From Microbacterium sp. AK009 (GTDB lineage Bacteria; Actinomycetota; Actinomycetes; Actinomycetales; Microbacteriaceae), in assembly GCF_013410955.1 (NCBI RefSeq), contig NZ_JACCCG010000005.1, forward strand, positions 186,001 through 250,000: a stretch of DNA of 64,000 bases. Direction: 5' to 3'. The position numbers and the translations under genes are program-made. Positions 43,269-52,134 of the stretch are shown one piece after another. The number at the start of each line of letters is the position of its first letter. Positions within the stretch are counted from its first letter, which is position 1. The notes under the pieces were generated by a model. It made no database searches, was not told the origin of the DNA, and saw only the letters and a program-made list of their open reading frames with translations.

Positions 43269-43739
43269 GTGAGCGCCCCTCGGAGTGACAGCCTCCGTCG
43301 CGACGCGATGGCCGACGAGGCACCGGCTCGCCGCGGCGCGGTGCTGACGATCGTGGTCGTCGTGGTCTACGTGCTCGCCTTCGCGAACGTCGCCCTCGGC
43401 ATCCTCGTGCTCCTCAGCAGATACGACGTGCCCGAGGCCGATGTGCTGACGGTCTCGCTGCTGGGAGCGGGAATCATCCTCTTCGGCCTCCTCATGGTCG
43501 CCCTCGCGTCGGCTCTCGCCCGCGGGAGCCGCCTCGCCCGGCTGCTGCTGACCGGGTACGTCGGGCTGCTGATACTGCTGCAGCTGGTCACCATCATCTC
43601 CACGGACGTCTGGGACATCCCCGCGACCGTTCAGCTGCTCGTACAGGCGGGCGCCGTCGTCCTCATCTGGGTACCGCCCGCCTCGCGCTACTTCGTCGCC
43701 CGCGCCGACCGGCGGACGGGCGCCGCATCCGCCGCCTGA
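43269..43739 (+). CDS. Small membrane protein with four hydrophobic segments
   Basis: A 156-aa integral membrane protein of unknown function. Hydrophobic segments are at about 24-47 (VLTIVVVVVYVLAFANVALGILVLL), 60-82, 87-108 and 115-135. There is no recognised domain. GTG at 43269 is preceded by a TAGGGT box 6 nt upstream. Its last 52 bp overlap the convergent P-type ATPase gene end (43688-43739), so both termini are coding in both directions. I do not recognise a family. Confidence 0.7.
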   Translation: MSAPRSDSLRRDAMADEAPARRGAVLTIVVVVVYVLAFANVALGILVLLSRYDVPEADVLTVSLLGAGIILFGLLMVALASALARGSRLARLLLTGYVGLLILLQLVTIISTDVWDIPATVQLLVQAGAVVLIWVPPASRYFVARADRRTGAASAA

Positions 43740-46204
43740 ACCGACGCGCGGGCGAGGTCACGCGTCACGACCCGTCGATGGGCGAAGCGGACGATCTCGA
43801 TCGCTCCGATCGTGACGATGATCACACCGGTGAGCAGCCACGCCGCGTCACGCCCCGGGTCGACGAGCTGGAAGAACTCGGTGGCGAGCGGAATGGTGAA
43901 GATGGCCAGGAGCGCGATGAACATCGCCCCGATCACCAGCACCTTCACCCGGGTGACGGGGCGGGAGAGGACGGTGAGCACCCAGATGCCCACGACCGCG
44001 AGGATGATCGTCGATCCCGTCCGAAGCTCCGCCTCCGCGACGCCCAACGACGCCGCCGCGAGGGCGTAGGCGGTCAGCGAGATGGCGATGATGAGACCCG
44101 CCGGGATGGCGAAGCTCAGCGAGCGCCGGAGGAACCCGGGGATGTACCGCTGGGTGTTCGGCAGCAGCGCGAGGAAGAACGCGGGGATGCCGATGGTGAG
44201 CCCATCGGTGATGGAGAGCTGTCGCGGCAGGAACGGGAACTCCAGCACCAGCAGACCGAACAGCAGCGCAAGACCCGTCGCGTACGCGGTCTTGGTGAGG
44301 AAGAGCATCGAGACCCGCTCGATGTTGGCGATGACCTGACGGCCTTCCGCGACGACGTCGGGGAGGTGCGAGAACTTGCCGTCCAGGAGCACCAGGCGAG
44401 CGACCGCCTTGGTCGCGGCCGACCCGGAGTTCATCGCGATGCCGATATCGGCGGTCTTGATCGCCAGGGCGTCGTTCACCCCGTCACCGGTCATGGCCAC
44501 GGTGTGTCCGCGGCTCTGCAGGGCGACGACCATCCGCTTCTTCTGCTCGGGGGTCACCCGCCCGAAGACCGTGTGCTCCTCCAGCACCCCCGCCAGCGCC
44601 TCGTCATCCTCGGGGAGGCGCCGGGCATCGTATCCCTCAGCGGCTTCCACCCCGAGGTCACGGGCGATGGCTGCGACGGTGCGCGGGTTGTCGCCGGAGA
44701 TGATGCGCACGCCCACCCCCTGACGCGCGAAGTAGGCCAGGGTCTGCTCCGCATCGGGGCGCACCGTCTCGCGGAAGGTCAGGACCGCGGCAGCCTCCAC
44801 CTGTGCGGGAAGACGCTCCGCAGCGACATCCTCCTCGCTCAGCGACGCGGCGGCGCGGGCCAGGACGAGGGTCCGCCGGCCCGTGGCGGCGAGCGAGGTG
44901 ACGCGTGCGCCGAGCGACGAACCGGTGTCGGTGGCGGTGTCGCCGAAGATCATCTCGGGGGCGCCGAGGACCCACGTCCCCGCCGGGCCGTGAGCGAACG
45001 ACACCGCGCTCCACTTGCGCGCGGAGGAGAACGGGATGACTTTCGCGGGCACGTTCGGTTCCGCGACCGGGAAGGGCTCCCGCAGACAGCGCGCCGTCGC
45101 GTTGGCATCCGGCGCAGCACCGTACCAGGCCAGCACGGCGGCGACCTCTGTCGACGCGCCGGCCGTGCCGTCCAGGGGGTGCAGGGCGTCGAAGGCGATG
45201 TCGCCGATGGTGAGCGTGCCGGTCTTGTCCAGGCAGATCACGTCGACGCGCGCGAGGCCCTCCACGGCGGGGAGCTCGTTGACGAGCACGTGGCGACGGG
45301 CGAGGCGTGCCGCGCCCACCGCGAACGCGATCGAGGTCATCAGCACCAGGCCGAGCGGGATCATCGCCGTGAGGGCGGCGATGGTGTTGACGATCGCCTG
45401 CACCCAGCCGCCCGACTCCCAGGCGGCCGCCCAGCCGCCGGCGACCATCATCTGGGCGTTGAGCACCAGGAGCCCCAGCGGGCCGATGAGCCAGCTCATC
45501 CACCGCAGCACGCGGTTGACGGAGGTGCGCAGCTCCGAGGCGACGAGCGAGAACCGCTTGGCCTCGCCGGCGAACCTGTTCGCGTAGGAGTCGGCTCCGA
45601 CGCGGGTGACCTGCGCTTCGCCCTCCCCGGCGACCACCACGGAGCCGGAGAGCACCTCGGCACCGTCCCGCTTGTCCACGGGGTCGGCTTCGCCGGTGAG
45701 CATCGACTCGTCCAGCTGCAGCCCCCGTGCGCGGCGCACGACGGCGTCGGCGGGAACCTGATCGCCCGCGCGGAGCACGAGGATGTCGTCGATGACCACC
45801 TCCCCCGGTGCGATCTCGCCTTCCTCGCCGTCGCGGCGGATGCGTGCCCGCGGGGCGTTCAGCAGCGCGAGCCTGTCCAGCGCCGCCTTGGCGCGGAATT
45901 CCTGCACGCATCCGATGATCGAGTTCGCGAAGGCGGCGAACCCGAACAGCGCATCCTGCCATCTGCCGAGCACGAACAGGACGAAGAAGCACCCGAAGAC
46001 GATTCCGTTGAACAGGGTGAAGACGTTCGCCCGCACGATGTTCCACACGCTCCGACTGGTGTCGGCAGTGAAGGCATTCGTGCGGCCGGCGGCCACGCGC
46101 TCGGCGACATCGGCGGCGCGGAGCCCCGCATCCGGATCGATCTCCACCCTCAGCGCCGTCGTGGCGCCGTCATCGGCGTGGGCGTCGATCTCAGGCGTGG
46201 CCAT
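43688..46204 (-). CDS. P-type cation-translocating ATPase (CtpE-like, P2-group)
   Basis: An 838-aa ion pump. The actuator motif is LTGEADPV, the phosphorylation site DKTGTLT (about 330) and the hinge MTGDGVNDALAIKTADIGIAM (about 590) are complete, with eight to ten transmembrane segments. The ion-site helix reads MIPLGLVLMTS where most P2-type pumps have PEGL, an E to L change. The pattern of the family (MTSIAFAVGAARLARRHVLVNELPAVEGLARVD) is like mycobacterial CtpE, which carries Ca2+. ATG at 46204 is preceded by a TAGTGT box 6 nt upstream. Substrate not shown; calcium or other divalent cation is a guess. Convergent overlap with the small membrane gene. Confidence 0.9.
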   Translation of the reverse strand: MATPEIDAHADDGATTALRVEIDPDAGLRAADVAERVAAGRTNAFTADTSRSVWNIVRANVFTLFNGIVFGCFFVLFVLGRWQDALFGFAAFANSIIGCVQEFRAKAALDRLALLNAPRARIRRDGEEGEIAPGEVVIDDILVLRAGDQVPADAVVRRARGLQLDESMLTGEADPVDKRDGAEVLSGSVVVAGEGEAQVTRVGADSYANRFAGEAKRFSLVASELRTSVNRVLRWMSWLIGPLGLLVLNAQMMVAGGWAAAWESGGWVQAIVNTIAALTAMIPLGLVLMTSIAFAVGAARLARRHVLVNELPAVEGLARVDVICLDKTGTLTIGDIAFDALHPLDGTAGASTEVAAVLAWYGAAPDANATARCLREPFPVAEPNVPAKVIPFSSARKWSAVSFAHGPAGTWVLGAPEMIFGDTATDTGSSLGARVTSLAATGRRTLVLARAAASLSEEDVAAERLPAQVEAAAVLTFRETVRPDAEQTLAYFARQGVGVRIISGDNPRTVAAIARDLGVEAAEGYDARRLPEDDEALAGVLEEHTVFGRVTPEQKKRMVVALQSRGHTVAMTGDGVNDALAIKTADIGIAMNSGSAATKAVARLVLLDGKFSHLPDVVAEGRQVIANIERVSMLFLTKTAYATGLALLFGLLVLEFPFLPRQLSITDGLTIGIPAFFLALLPNTQRYIPGFLRRSLSFAIPAGLIIAISLTAYALAAASLGVAEAELRTGSTIILAVVGIWVLTVLSRPVTRVKVLVIGAMFIALLAIFTIPLATEFFQLVDPGRDAAWLLTGVIIVTIGAIEIVRFAHRRVVTRDLARASVQAADAAPVRRSARATK

Positions 46205-46210
46205 GCTCAG

Positions 46211-46216
46211 ACACTA
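46211..46216 (-). promoter_or_regulatory. Candidate -10 box for leaderless P-type ATPase gene
   Basis: TAGTGT on the minus strand ends 6 nt before the ATG at 46204; no ribosome binding site lies between. Confidence 0.45.
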
Positions 46217-46239
46217 GCGGTCGCCCGGGCGCTCCGAGG

Positions 46240-46294
46240 TCCGGACTGGTTGACGCGACGCACATCGTCGGACGCCGCGTCAACACCATCCGGA
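46240..46294 (-). terminator. Hairpin at the end of the sugar ABC operon
   Basis: An imperfect inverted repeat (46240-46257 with 46276-46294, core GTTGACGCG/CGCGTCAAC-like with bulges) lies 10 bp after the permease stop, between it and the next gene on the same strand. Confidence 0.5.
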
Positions 46295-46303
46295 ACGGAG
46301 TTC

Positions 46304-47290
46304 CTACCCCTTCGTGGATCCCGCCAAGAGACCTCGGACGAAGAATCTCTGTAGCGAGAAGAACACGATCAGTGGCACCACCAGGGAGACGAAGGCGCCC
46401 GCCGTCAATCGCTGCCAGTCCTGTCCGCGCGACCCGACCAGTTCGGCGAGGCGCTGCGTCAGCGGTGCGACGTCCTGCGTACCGCCGGAGAAGATGAGGG
46501 CGACCAGCAGGTCGTTCCACACCCACAGGAACTGGAAGATCGCGAAGGACGCGATGGCGGGAATCGCCAGGGGCAGCACGATGCGGAAGAAGATCTGGCT
46601 GTGCGACGCGCCGTCCACGCGCGCCGCCTCGATCACGTCGCCCGGGATCTCGTGGATGAAGTTGTGCAGGAGGAAGATCGCCAGCGGAAGGGCGAAGATC
46701 GTGTGCGCGATCCACACCGGCAGGTAGTTCTGCTCCGGGATGATCGGGATGAGATTGTGCAACCCGGCCTGCAGCGGCCGGAGCCACGACGAGAAGAACT
46801 GCAGCAGCGGCACGAGGGCCATCTGCAACGGCACGATCTGAAGTGCGAACACCAGGATGAACAGCACGTTGGCGCCGCGGAACTTGATCCACGCGAACGC
46901 GTATGCCGCCATGCAGGCGATCACCAGCGGGAAGATCGTCGCCGGGATGGCGATTGCGAGCGAATTGACGAAGTACGCACCCAGCTGAGGCGCCGACTGC
47001 GATGGCGAGAAGAGGACGTCCCGGTAGTTGTCCAGCGTGAAGCCGGGGTTCTGGAAGATCGTCCACCAGCCGGTGGTCTGGATCAGTTCCGCAGGGCGGA
47101 ACGAGGAGATGAACAGACCGAAGGTGGGGATGGTCCAGACGACGGCGATCGCGATCGCCGCGGCGGTGGCCCACGGCGACGTCAGCCGCCGCTTGATCCG
47201 CCCCGACTTGGTGTCGCGGGCTGCCTCTTCGAAACTCGAGTCGTCTCTTCCCTCACCGGTGGGAAGATCGACGGGGGCGACGCTGCTCAT
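46304..47290 (-). CDS. Carbohydrate ABC transporter permease, MalG type
   Basis: A 328-aa inner-membrane permease with about six hydrophobic segments. The EAA motif reads EAARVDGASHSQIFFRIVLPL (about 218-238), and the C-terminal GAFVSLVVPLIVFFSLQRFFVRGLLAGSTKG is a common MalG end. The ATG overlaps the upstream permease stop by 4 bp (ATGA). It has a longer cytoplasmic N-terminus (about 35 residues, acidic) than the first-operon partner. Substrate unknown; the binding protein looks like an alpha-glucoside or oligosaccharide type. Confidence 0.93.
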   Translation of the reverse strand: MSSVAPVDLPTGEGRDDSSFEEAARDTKSGRIKRRLTSPWATAAAIAIAVVWTIPTFGLFISSFRPAELIQTTGWWTIFQNPGFTLDNYRDVLFSPSQSAPQLGAYFVNSLAIAIPATIFPLVIACMAAYAFAWIKFRGANVLFILVFALQIVPLQMALVPLLQFFSSWLRPLQAGLHNLIPIIPEQNYLPVWIAHTIFALPLAIFLLHNFIHEIPGDVIEAARVDGASHSQIFFRIVLPLAIPAIASFAIFQFLWVWNDLLVALIFSGGTQDVAPLTQRLAELVGSRGQDWQRLTAGAFVSLVVPLIVFFSLQRFFVRGLLAGSTKG

Positions 47291-48255
47291 CGGATCTCCC
47301 TCTGCTTGCGAAGCACGTTGACGTTGTAGATGACGATGGGCAGGACGAGGAGGAAGAGGATGACGGCGAGTGCCGACCCTCGCCCGACCTCGCTCGCGCG
47401 GAACGCCTGGGTGTACATCTCGTTGGCGACGACCGAGGTGTTGAAGTTACCGGCGGTCATCGTCCGGACGATGTCGAACACCTTCAGCGTCGCGATGGAG
47501 ATCGTCGTCAGCACGACGACCAGTGAGCCTCGGATGCCGGGGATGGTGACGTTGGTGAACCGCTGCCACGGATTGGTCCCGTCGAGCTGAGCGGCTTCGA
47601 TCTGCTCGGCGGGGATGCCCTTGATCGCGGCGCTCAGGACGACCATCGCGAAACCGGTCTGGATCCAGATCATCACGACGATGAGCAGGAACGTGTTGAG
47701 CGGGTCGGTCTGCAGCCACTGCACGGGCTCGCCGCCGAGACCGGTCACGATCGCATTGAGCAGACCGATCTGCTCGCGGTCGCCGGCGCGGTACTCGTAG
47801 ACGAAGCGCCAGATGATGCCTGCGCCGACGAACGAGATCGCCATCGGCATGAACACCAGTGCCTTGTAGTAGCGCTCACCGCGCGACTTGTCGATGAAGA
47901 CCGCGTACGCCAGCCCGAGGGCGGTGGCGAGAGTGGGAACGAACAGCACCCAGATCACGGTGTTGATGAGGGTCCGGATGGCGGCGGGCTGGGTGAACAT
48001 CCAGATGAAGTTGTCCCAGCTGAAGTTGCCGCTGTTGTCGAGGAAGGCCAGTCCGGTGGTGCGGATCGCCGGCCAGATCAGGCCGATGGCCAGAAGGATG
48101 ATGGCGGGGGCGAGGAAGCCGACGAGCTGCCAGTAGTCTCGGCCCTTCTTCGGCGCCCGGTCGATGAAGAAGACCAGCAGGCCCACGATGGCGGCGAACA
48201 CGGCCAGCCCCATCACGACCTGGAGGATCTTCCCCAGAAGATCGGCGGTGGTCAT
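47287..48255 (-). CDS. Carbohydrate ABC transporter permease, MalF type
   Basis: A 322-aa inner-membrane permease; the N-terminal 60 residues form two hydrophobic segments and the EAA motif reads EAAQLDGTNPWQRFTNVTIPG (about 233-253). It pairs with the MalG type permease that follows. ATG at 48255 lies 116 bp after the binding-protein stop, a gap that holds a long hairpin (48323-48359). The order is binding protein, hairpin, two permeases. Confidence 0.93.
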   Translation of the reverse strand: MTTADLLGKILQVVMGLAVFAAIVGLLVFFIDRAPKKGRDYWQLVGFLAPAIILLAIGLIWPAIRTTGLAFLDNSGNFSWDNFIWMFTQPAAIRTLINTVIWVLFVPTLATALGLAYAVFIDKSRGERYYKALVFMPMAISFVGAGIIWRFVYEYRAGDREQIGLLNAIVTGLGGEPVQWLQTDPLNTFLLIVVMIWIQTGFAMVVLSAAIKGIPAEQIEAAQLDGTNPWQRFTNVTIPGIRGSLVVVLTTISIATLKVFDIVRTMTAGNFNTSVVANEMYTQAFRASEVGRGSALAVILFLLVLPIVIYNVNVLRKQREIR

Positions 48256-48322
48256 CGGTCACGATCCCTTCTTCGTCGTTGAAGTGCGGAGGACGCAGGG
48301 CGCGTCATCCGGCGCTCGGAGC

Positions 48323-48359
48323 GGTCGGGGGCGGGGCGACCAGTGCCCCACCCCCGACC
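48323..48359 (-). terminator. Stem-loop between the binding protein and permease genes
   Basis: A 15-bp stem with one mismatch (48323-48337 with 48345-48359) and a 7-nt loop lies 12 bp after the binding-protein stop. Such hairpins commonly lower the transcript level of the permease genes relative to the binding protein or stabilise its mRNA. Confidence 0.65.
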
Positions 48360-48371
48360 TGGATCATCCGA

Positions 48372-49721
48372 TCAGCTGGCGGGCCAGCTGGACTGAATGG
48401 CGTCGACCGTCTCCTGGGTGCTCTGGCCGGTGACCCACGCCACCACGCCACGCCAGAAGGAGTCGGCACCGACCGCGCCCGGCATGAGGTCCGAACCGTC
48501 GAAGCGGAAGGTGGTCTCGGGATCCTGCAGGATCTCGATCGACTGCACCAGCAGCTCGCTCGACGCGTTTTCGGGGTCCACACCCGTGTTGGCGCTGATC
48601 ACGCCGCCGAGGCTCACGCGGTTGTTCGCCCAGGTGTCGCTGGACAGGAACGCGCGCACCGTCTCGACCTCTTCGGCGTCACGGAAGGCGACGGGGAACT
48701 CGCCACCACCGGTCACCGACAGGGGGTCGCCGGCCGTGGCCGGCGGGGTGAGGAAGCCGAAGACGTCGCCGTCGGAGGCGACCACGACCTCGTCGCCACC
48801 CTCCGCGTTCCAGAAGGTCTCGTAGAACGAGGCCTGGTGGTGCAGCGAGCACTCGCCGTCGAGGATCGGCAGACCTGCGGTCTGGAAGGCCTCGGTGACG
48901 AGGGTCGACACGTCGCCGATGCCGCCGTTGACGTAGTCCTCGTTCTTGATGTACTCACCCACGGCGTCGAATGCCTCGACGATGCGGGGGTCGTTGAACG
49001 GGATCTCGTTCGTCACCCACTGGTCGTAGACCTCGGGGCCGTGCAGGCGCAGCACCCAGTCCTCGATCCAGTCGGTGGCCGGCCACCCGGTCGCGTCACC
49101 GGACTCGAGACCGACGCACCAGGGCTTCTGACCCGTGGCAGCGATCTCCTCGGTCAGCGCGGCCAGCTCGTCGAGGGTCTGGGGGATCTCCCACCCGTTC
49201 TCCTCGAACTGCGACGGCGAGTACCAGACGTAGCCCTTGATGCTGGCCATCAGGGGCGCGGCGTAGAAGGTGCCGTCGTAGGTGCCGTACTGCTTCCAGT
49301 CCTCGGACCACCACTCGTCGACGTTGGCCTCGACCTCGGCCGATGCCGGGATCAGCCAGCCGCCCTCGGCCAGACGCGCGAGCAGACCCGGCTGCGGCAC
49401 GATGCCGATGTCGGGAGCGTTGCCGCCCTCGGCGAGAACGGCGATCTGCGCCTCGAACTCGCTCGAGCCCTGGTATTCGATGTTGATGCCCGTGCACTGG
49501 GCGAAGTCGCTCCAGGACTCCACCAGACGGTCCGCCTCGAGGTCGAGGATCGTGCCGCCGATGGTGACCTCGGCACCGTCGAAGGTGCCGTACTCCTCGT
49601 ACTCCGTGCAGTCGACGTCTTCGTTCGCCGCGATGTCGCCGGTACACGCCGACAGCGCGAGGGCGGAAACACCGAGGGCCGCGACGGCTGTGACGACGCG
49701 ACCCGCTTTTCCGAATCTCAT
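48372..49721 (-). CDS. Sugar-binding lipoprotein of CUT1 ABC transporter
   Basis: A 449-aa extracellular binding protein. The signal peptide has RFGKAGR then ALGVSALALSAC, with the lipobox Cys at about residue 26 (LSAC), so it is a lipoprotein. The body has EGGNAPDIGIVPQPGLLARLA, FYAAPLMASIKGYVWYSPSQFEENGWEIPQTLDELAALTEEI and FGFLTPPATAGD, which match CUT1 extracellular sugar-binding families; the FYAAPL.. PDIGI pattern is like the alpha-glucoside AglE group. Acidic first residues after the Cys (DIAANEDVDC). GGAGG precedes the ATG. Divergent lacI lies 240 bp away and two LacI-type operators lie between. Confidence 0.93.
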   Translation of the reverse strand: MRFGKAGRVVTAVAALGVSALALSACTGDIAANEDVDCTEYEEYGTFDGAEVTIGGTILDLEADRLVESWSDFAQCTGINIEYQGSSEFEAQIAVLAEGGNAPDIGIVPQPGLLARLAEGGWLIPASAEVEANVDEWWSEDWKQYGTYDGTFYAAPLMASIKGYVWYSPSQFEENGWEIPQTLDELAALTEEIAATGQKPWCVGLESGDATGWPATDWIEDWVLRLHGPEVYDQWVTNEIPFNDPRIVEAFDAVGEYIKNEDYVNGGIGDVSTLVTEAFQTAGLPILDGECSLHHQASFYETFWNAEGGDEVVVASDGDVFGFLTPPATAGDPLSVTGGGEFPVAFRDAEEVETVRAFLSSDTWANNRVSLGGVISANTGVDPENASSELLVQSIEILQDPETTFRFDGSDLMPGAVGADSFWRGVVAWVTGQSTQETVDAIQSSWPAS

Positions 49722-49776
49722 TTTGCCTCCTCATCGAGCAGTTCCCACCGTCCTGCGACCCGCAGGCGTCGGGTAG

Positions 49777-49788
49777 GGAACCGATTCC
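49777..49788. promoter_or_regulatory. LacI-type operator O1
   Basis: GGAACCGATTCC is a near-perfect 12-bp dyad centred on CG, a typical LacI-family operator, located 56 bp upstream of the binding-protein start. It lies between the divergent genes. Confidence 0.6.
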
Positions 49789-49898
49789 AGGATCACCGTA
49801 CGGGATACCGCCTTGGCTTCACAACGCGAATTGATCACGACTCGATAACCGATGCGGACACTGGTGGCGCGCCAAGGATCGACGTTGCATGATGACGT

Positions 49899-49910
49899 GG
49901 AAACGGTTCC
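49899..49910. promoter_or_regulatory. LacI-type operator O2
   Basis: GGAAACGGTTCC lies 52 bp upstream of the lacI start, with the central CG and mirrored GGAA/TTCC ends of the first operator. The two centres are 122 bp apart, near an integral number of helical turns. Confidence 0.6.
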
Positions 49911-49961
49911 AGAATCCGGCGGTACCACACCGCCGTGAGAGCCCGAAGGAGGGTTCGTACG

Positions 49962-51017
49962 ATGATGGGGATCGCCGACGTCGCACGCCTGGCCGGGGTG
50001 TCGAAGTCAACGGCGAGCCGTGCCCTGACCGGGGCCGGGTATGTGTCGACCGAGACGCGCGCGCGCGTGCAGCGCGCCGCGGCCGAGCTCGGATACGTCG
50101 CCTCGACGAGCGCCGTCAGCCTCGTCACCGGGCGCACCCGCAATGTCGGGGTCGTGATGCCGTGCGTGAACCGCTGGTTCTTCGCCGAGGTGCTCGAGGG
50201 CATCCAGGACAGCCTCCTGGAGGAGGGCCTGAACCTCACCCTCTACGACGCCCAGCCGGGCACCCCCGGCCGTCGGCGGATCTTCGAGGACTTCCTCTCC
50301 CGCAAGCAGTTCGACGGGCTGATCGCGGTCGGACTCGAACCTGAGGATGCCGAACTCGCGCGGCTGCGACGCATCGGCAAGCCCGTCGTGAGCATCGTCG
50401 GCGGATCGGAGGGACTCAGCGTCATCGCTCTCGACGACGACTATGCCGCACGACGGGCGACCGACCATCTGATCGCCCTCGGTCACCGCCGCATCCTGTT
50501 CCTCGGCGGCGGCGCCCCCGACGGGCCGAAGGTGGCCGGGTCCGACGTCGAGCGCGCGCGTCGCGAGGGCTACCGCAGAGCGATGGAGGATGCCGGCATG
50601 GGCGACCTCGCACAGCACGTCATGTCACGCCTGAGCCTTCCCTCCGGATACGCCGCCGCTGTCGACGTCCTCGGCTCCCGGGATCGACCGACCGCGATCC
50701 TGGGGGTCTGCGACGAGGTCGCCATCGGCGCCATCATCGCCGCGCGCCGCCTCGGCATCCAGGTGCCGAACGACCTCAGCGTGATCGGCATCGACGACCA
50801 CGAGTACGCCGAGATGTTCGCACTCACGACCCTCCGGCAGACACCGCGTGAACAGGGCGCCGCGGCCGTGCGGACCCTGCTGGAACACCTCGCCGATCCG
50901 GAACGGCCGCCCTCCGTCATCCGCACGCAGGCCCGACTGGTTGTGCGCAACTCGACCGGACCGGTCAACCCCCGCCAGTCGGCCGCGGTGGCGGATGCGT
51001 CGCTGGGGCGGCTGTAG
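49962..51017 (+). CDS. LacI family transcriptional regulator
   Basis: A 351-aa repressor. The N-terminal HTH is IADVARLAGVSKSTASRALTGAG (residues 4-26) with the YVSTETRARVQRAAAELGYV hinge, followed by a sugar-binding fold (NVGVVMPCVNRWFFAEVLEGIQDSL, GLIAVGLEPEDA, ATDHLIALGHRRILFLGG, SVIGIDDHEYAEMFALTTLRQ). AAGGAGGG lies 8 nt before ATG 49962. The gene is divergent from the sugar ABC transporter, with two LacI-type operators in the gap, so it probably controls that operon and itself. A strong hairpin terminator follows the stop. Confidence 0.95.
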   Translation: MMGIADVARLAGVSKSTASRALTGAGYVSTETRARVQRAAAELGYVASTSAVSLVTGRTRNVGVVMPCVNRWFFAEVLEGIQDSLLEEGLNLTLYDAQPGTPGRRRIFEDFLSRKQFDGLIAVGLEPEDAELARLRRIGKPVVSIVGGSEGLSVIALDDDYAARRATDHLIALGHRRILFLGGGAPDGPKVAGSDVERARREGYRRAMEDAGMGDLAQHVMSRLSLPSGYAAAVDVLGSRDRPTAILGVCDEVAIGAIIAARRLGIQVPNDLSVIGIDDHEYAEMFALTTLRQTPREQGAAAVRTLLEHLADPERPPSVIRTQARLVVRNSTGPVNPRQSAAVADASLGRL

Positions 51018-51038
51018 CGCTTCCACAGCCGGGGACGA

Positions 51039-51077
51039 CGAAAGACCCGGGACACGAAGTGTGTCCCGGGTCTTTCG
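51039..51077 (+). terminator. Hairpin terminator after lacI
   Basis: A perfect 17-bp stem (51039-51055 with 51061-51077), loop GAAGT, begins 21 bp after the lacI stop. Confidence 0.85.
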
Positions 51078-51099
51078 TGGTGGCGCGGTGAGCGCCGGG

Positions 51100-51136
51100 A
51101 GATCTCGATACGCGCGCTTCGCGCGCTACTCGATCT
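51100..51136. repeat. REP-like palindrome between lacI and rplL
   Basis: An imperfect palindrome (arms 51100-51117 and 51121-51136) with a GCGCGC core around TTC and a CTCGAT flank. Sequences of this type, TCTCGATACGCGC-TTC-GCGCGCTACTCGAT, are dispersed in intergenic regions of related genomes in my recollection; only one clear copy is in the window. Confidence 0.5.
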
Positions 51137-51143
51137 GAGTCGC

Positions 51144-51182
51144 AGACGTGTCAACGCGCGCTATGCGCGCATTGACACGTCT
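51144..51182 (-). terminator. Hairpin terminator after rplL
   Basis: An 18-bp stem with one mismatch (51144-51161 with 51165-51182) and a TAT loop ends 4 bp after the rplL stop on the minus strand. With the lacI hairpin it separates two convergent units. Confidence 0.8.
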
Positions 51183-51186
51183 CGAC

Positions 51187-51576
51187 TCACTTAAGGGTGA
51201 CGGTGGCGCCGGCCTCTTCCAGAGCGGCCTTGGCCTTGTCGGCGGTCTCCTTGTTCGCGCCCTCGAGGACGGGCTTGGGGGCACCGTCGACGACAGCCTT
51301 CGCCTCACCGAGGCCGAGCGAGGTGAGCTCGCGGACGACCTTGATGACCTGGATCTTCTTGTCGCCGACCGACTCGAGGATGACGTCGAAGGAGTCCTTG
51401 ACCTCTTCCTCTTCGGCGGGGGCGCCACCGGCGGGGGCGCCGGCAGCCGCGACCGCGACGGGGGCGGCGGCGGTGACGTCGAAGGTCTCCTCGAAGGCCT
51501 TGACGAACTCGGACAGCTCGATGAGCGTGAGCTCCTTGAACGCGTCGAGCAGCTCCTCAGTGCTGAGCTTTGCCAT
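51187..51576 (-). CDS. rplL: Large ribosomal subunit protein bL12
   Basis: A 129-aa L7/L12 stalk protein. It starts [33 protein letters not shown], has an Ala/Pro-rich hinge ([18 protein letters not shown], about 39-56) and the C-terminal domain with [28 protein letters not shown]. It recruits translation GTPases. TCA stop at 51187 is the last base pair of the hairpin. It lies 42 bp downstream of rplJ on the same strand, as in most bacteria. Confidence 0.97.
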   Translation of the reverse strand: MAKLSTEELLDAFKELTLIELSEFVKAFEETFDVTAAAPVAVAAAGAPAGGAPAEEEEVKDSFDVILESVGDKKIQVIKVVRELTSLGLGEAKAVVDGAPKPVLEGANKETADKAKAALEEAGATVTLK

Positions 51577-51618
51577 GATGTATCTCCTTGTTGGGTGGTT
51601 TTCTCTGCCGGGCCCGTG

Positions 51619-52134
51619 TCAGGCCGCGGACTCCTGCTTCTCACGCAGCGCGTCGACCGTGCGAACGGCCTTCGACGGCAGTGCGTTGAAGACGTAGGCC
51701 GCCTTGGTCAGCGAGGCCTTCATCGCACCGGCGAGCTTCGCCAGCAGGACTTCACGGCTCTCGAGATCGGCGAGCTTGTTGACCTCCTCCGCGGTGAGGG
51801 GGTTTCCGTCGAAGAATCCGCCCTTGACCACCAGGAGGGGGTGTGCCTTGGCGAAGGCACGCAGACCCTTCGCGACGGCGACCGGGTCACCGTGCACGAA
51901 CGCGATGGCCGACGGACCCTTCAGTCCCTCGTCCAGCCCCATGACCCCCGCGTTGCCCGCGGCGATCTTGGTCAGCGTGTTCTTCACCACGGCGTATTCC
52001 GCATCCTGACGGATGGTGTTGCGAAGCTCCTTGAGCTCGGCAACCGTCAGGCCGCGGTACTCGGTGAGCAAGACGGCGGTCGAGTCCTCGAATTGCTTCG
52101 TGAGCTCGGCGACCGATGCTTCCTTCTGCGCCAT
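51619..52134 (-). CDS. rplJ: Large ribosomal subunit protein uL10
   Basis: A 171-aa protein that anchors bL12 dimers to the ribosome. It starts [33 protein letters not shown], with the KNTL and AIAF motifs, and the C-terminal bL12-binding helix (about 140-165, [18 protein letters not shown]). ATG 52134 is preceded by AAGGAGTGGCC. Upstream lies a leader with an attenuator hairpin. The rplK-rplA pair is not in the window. Confidence 0.96.
   Translation of the reverse strand: MAQKEASVAELTKQFEDSTAVLLTEYRGLTVAELKELRNTIRQDAEYAVVKNTLTKIAAGNAGVMGLDEGLKGPSAIAFVHGDPVAVAKGLRAFAKAHPLLVVKGGFFDGNPLTAEEVNKLADLESREVLLAKLAGAMKASLTKAAYVFNALPSKAVRTVDALREKQESAA

Noticed and set aside
43778..46354. Open frame of 858 aa on the plus strand opposite the P-type ATPase
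   Set aside because: Polar, His/Arg/Asp-rich translation without any domain; the minus strand has all P-type motifs.
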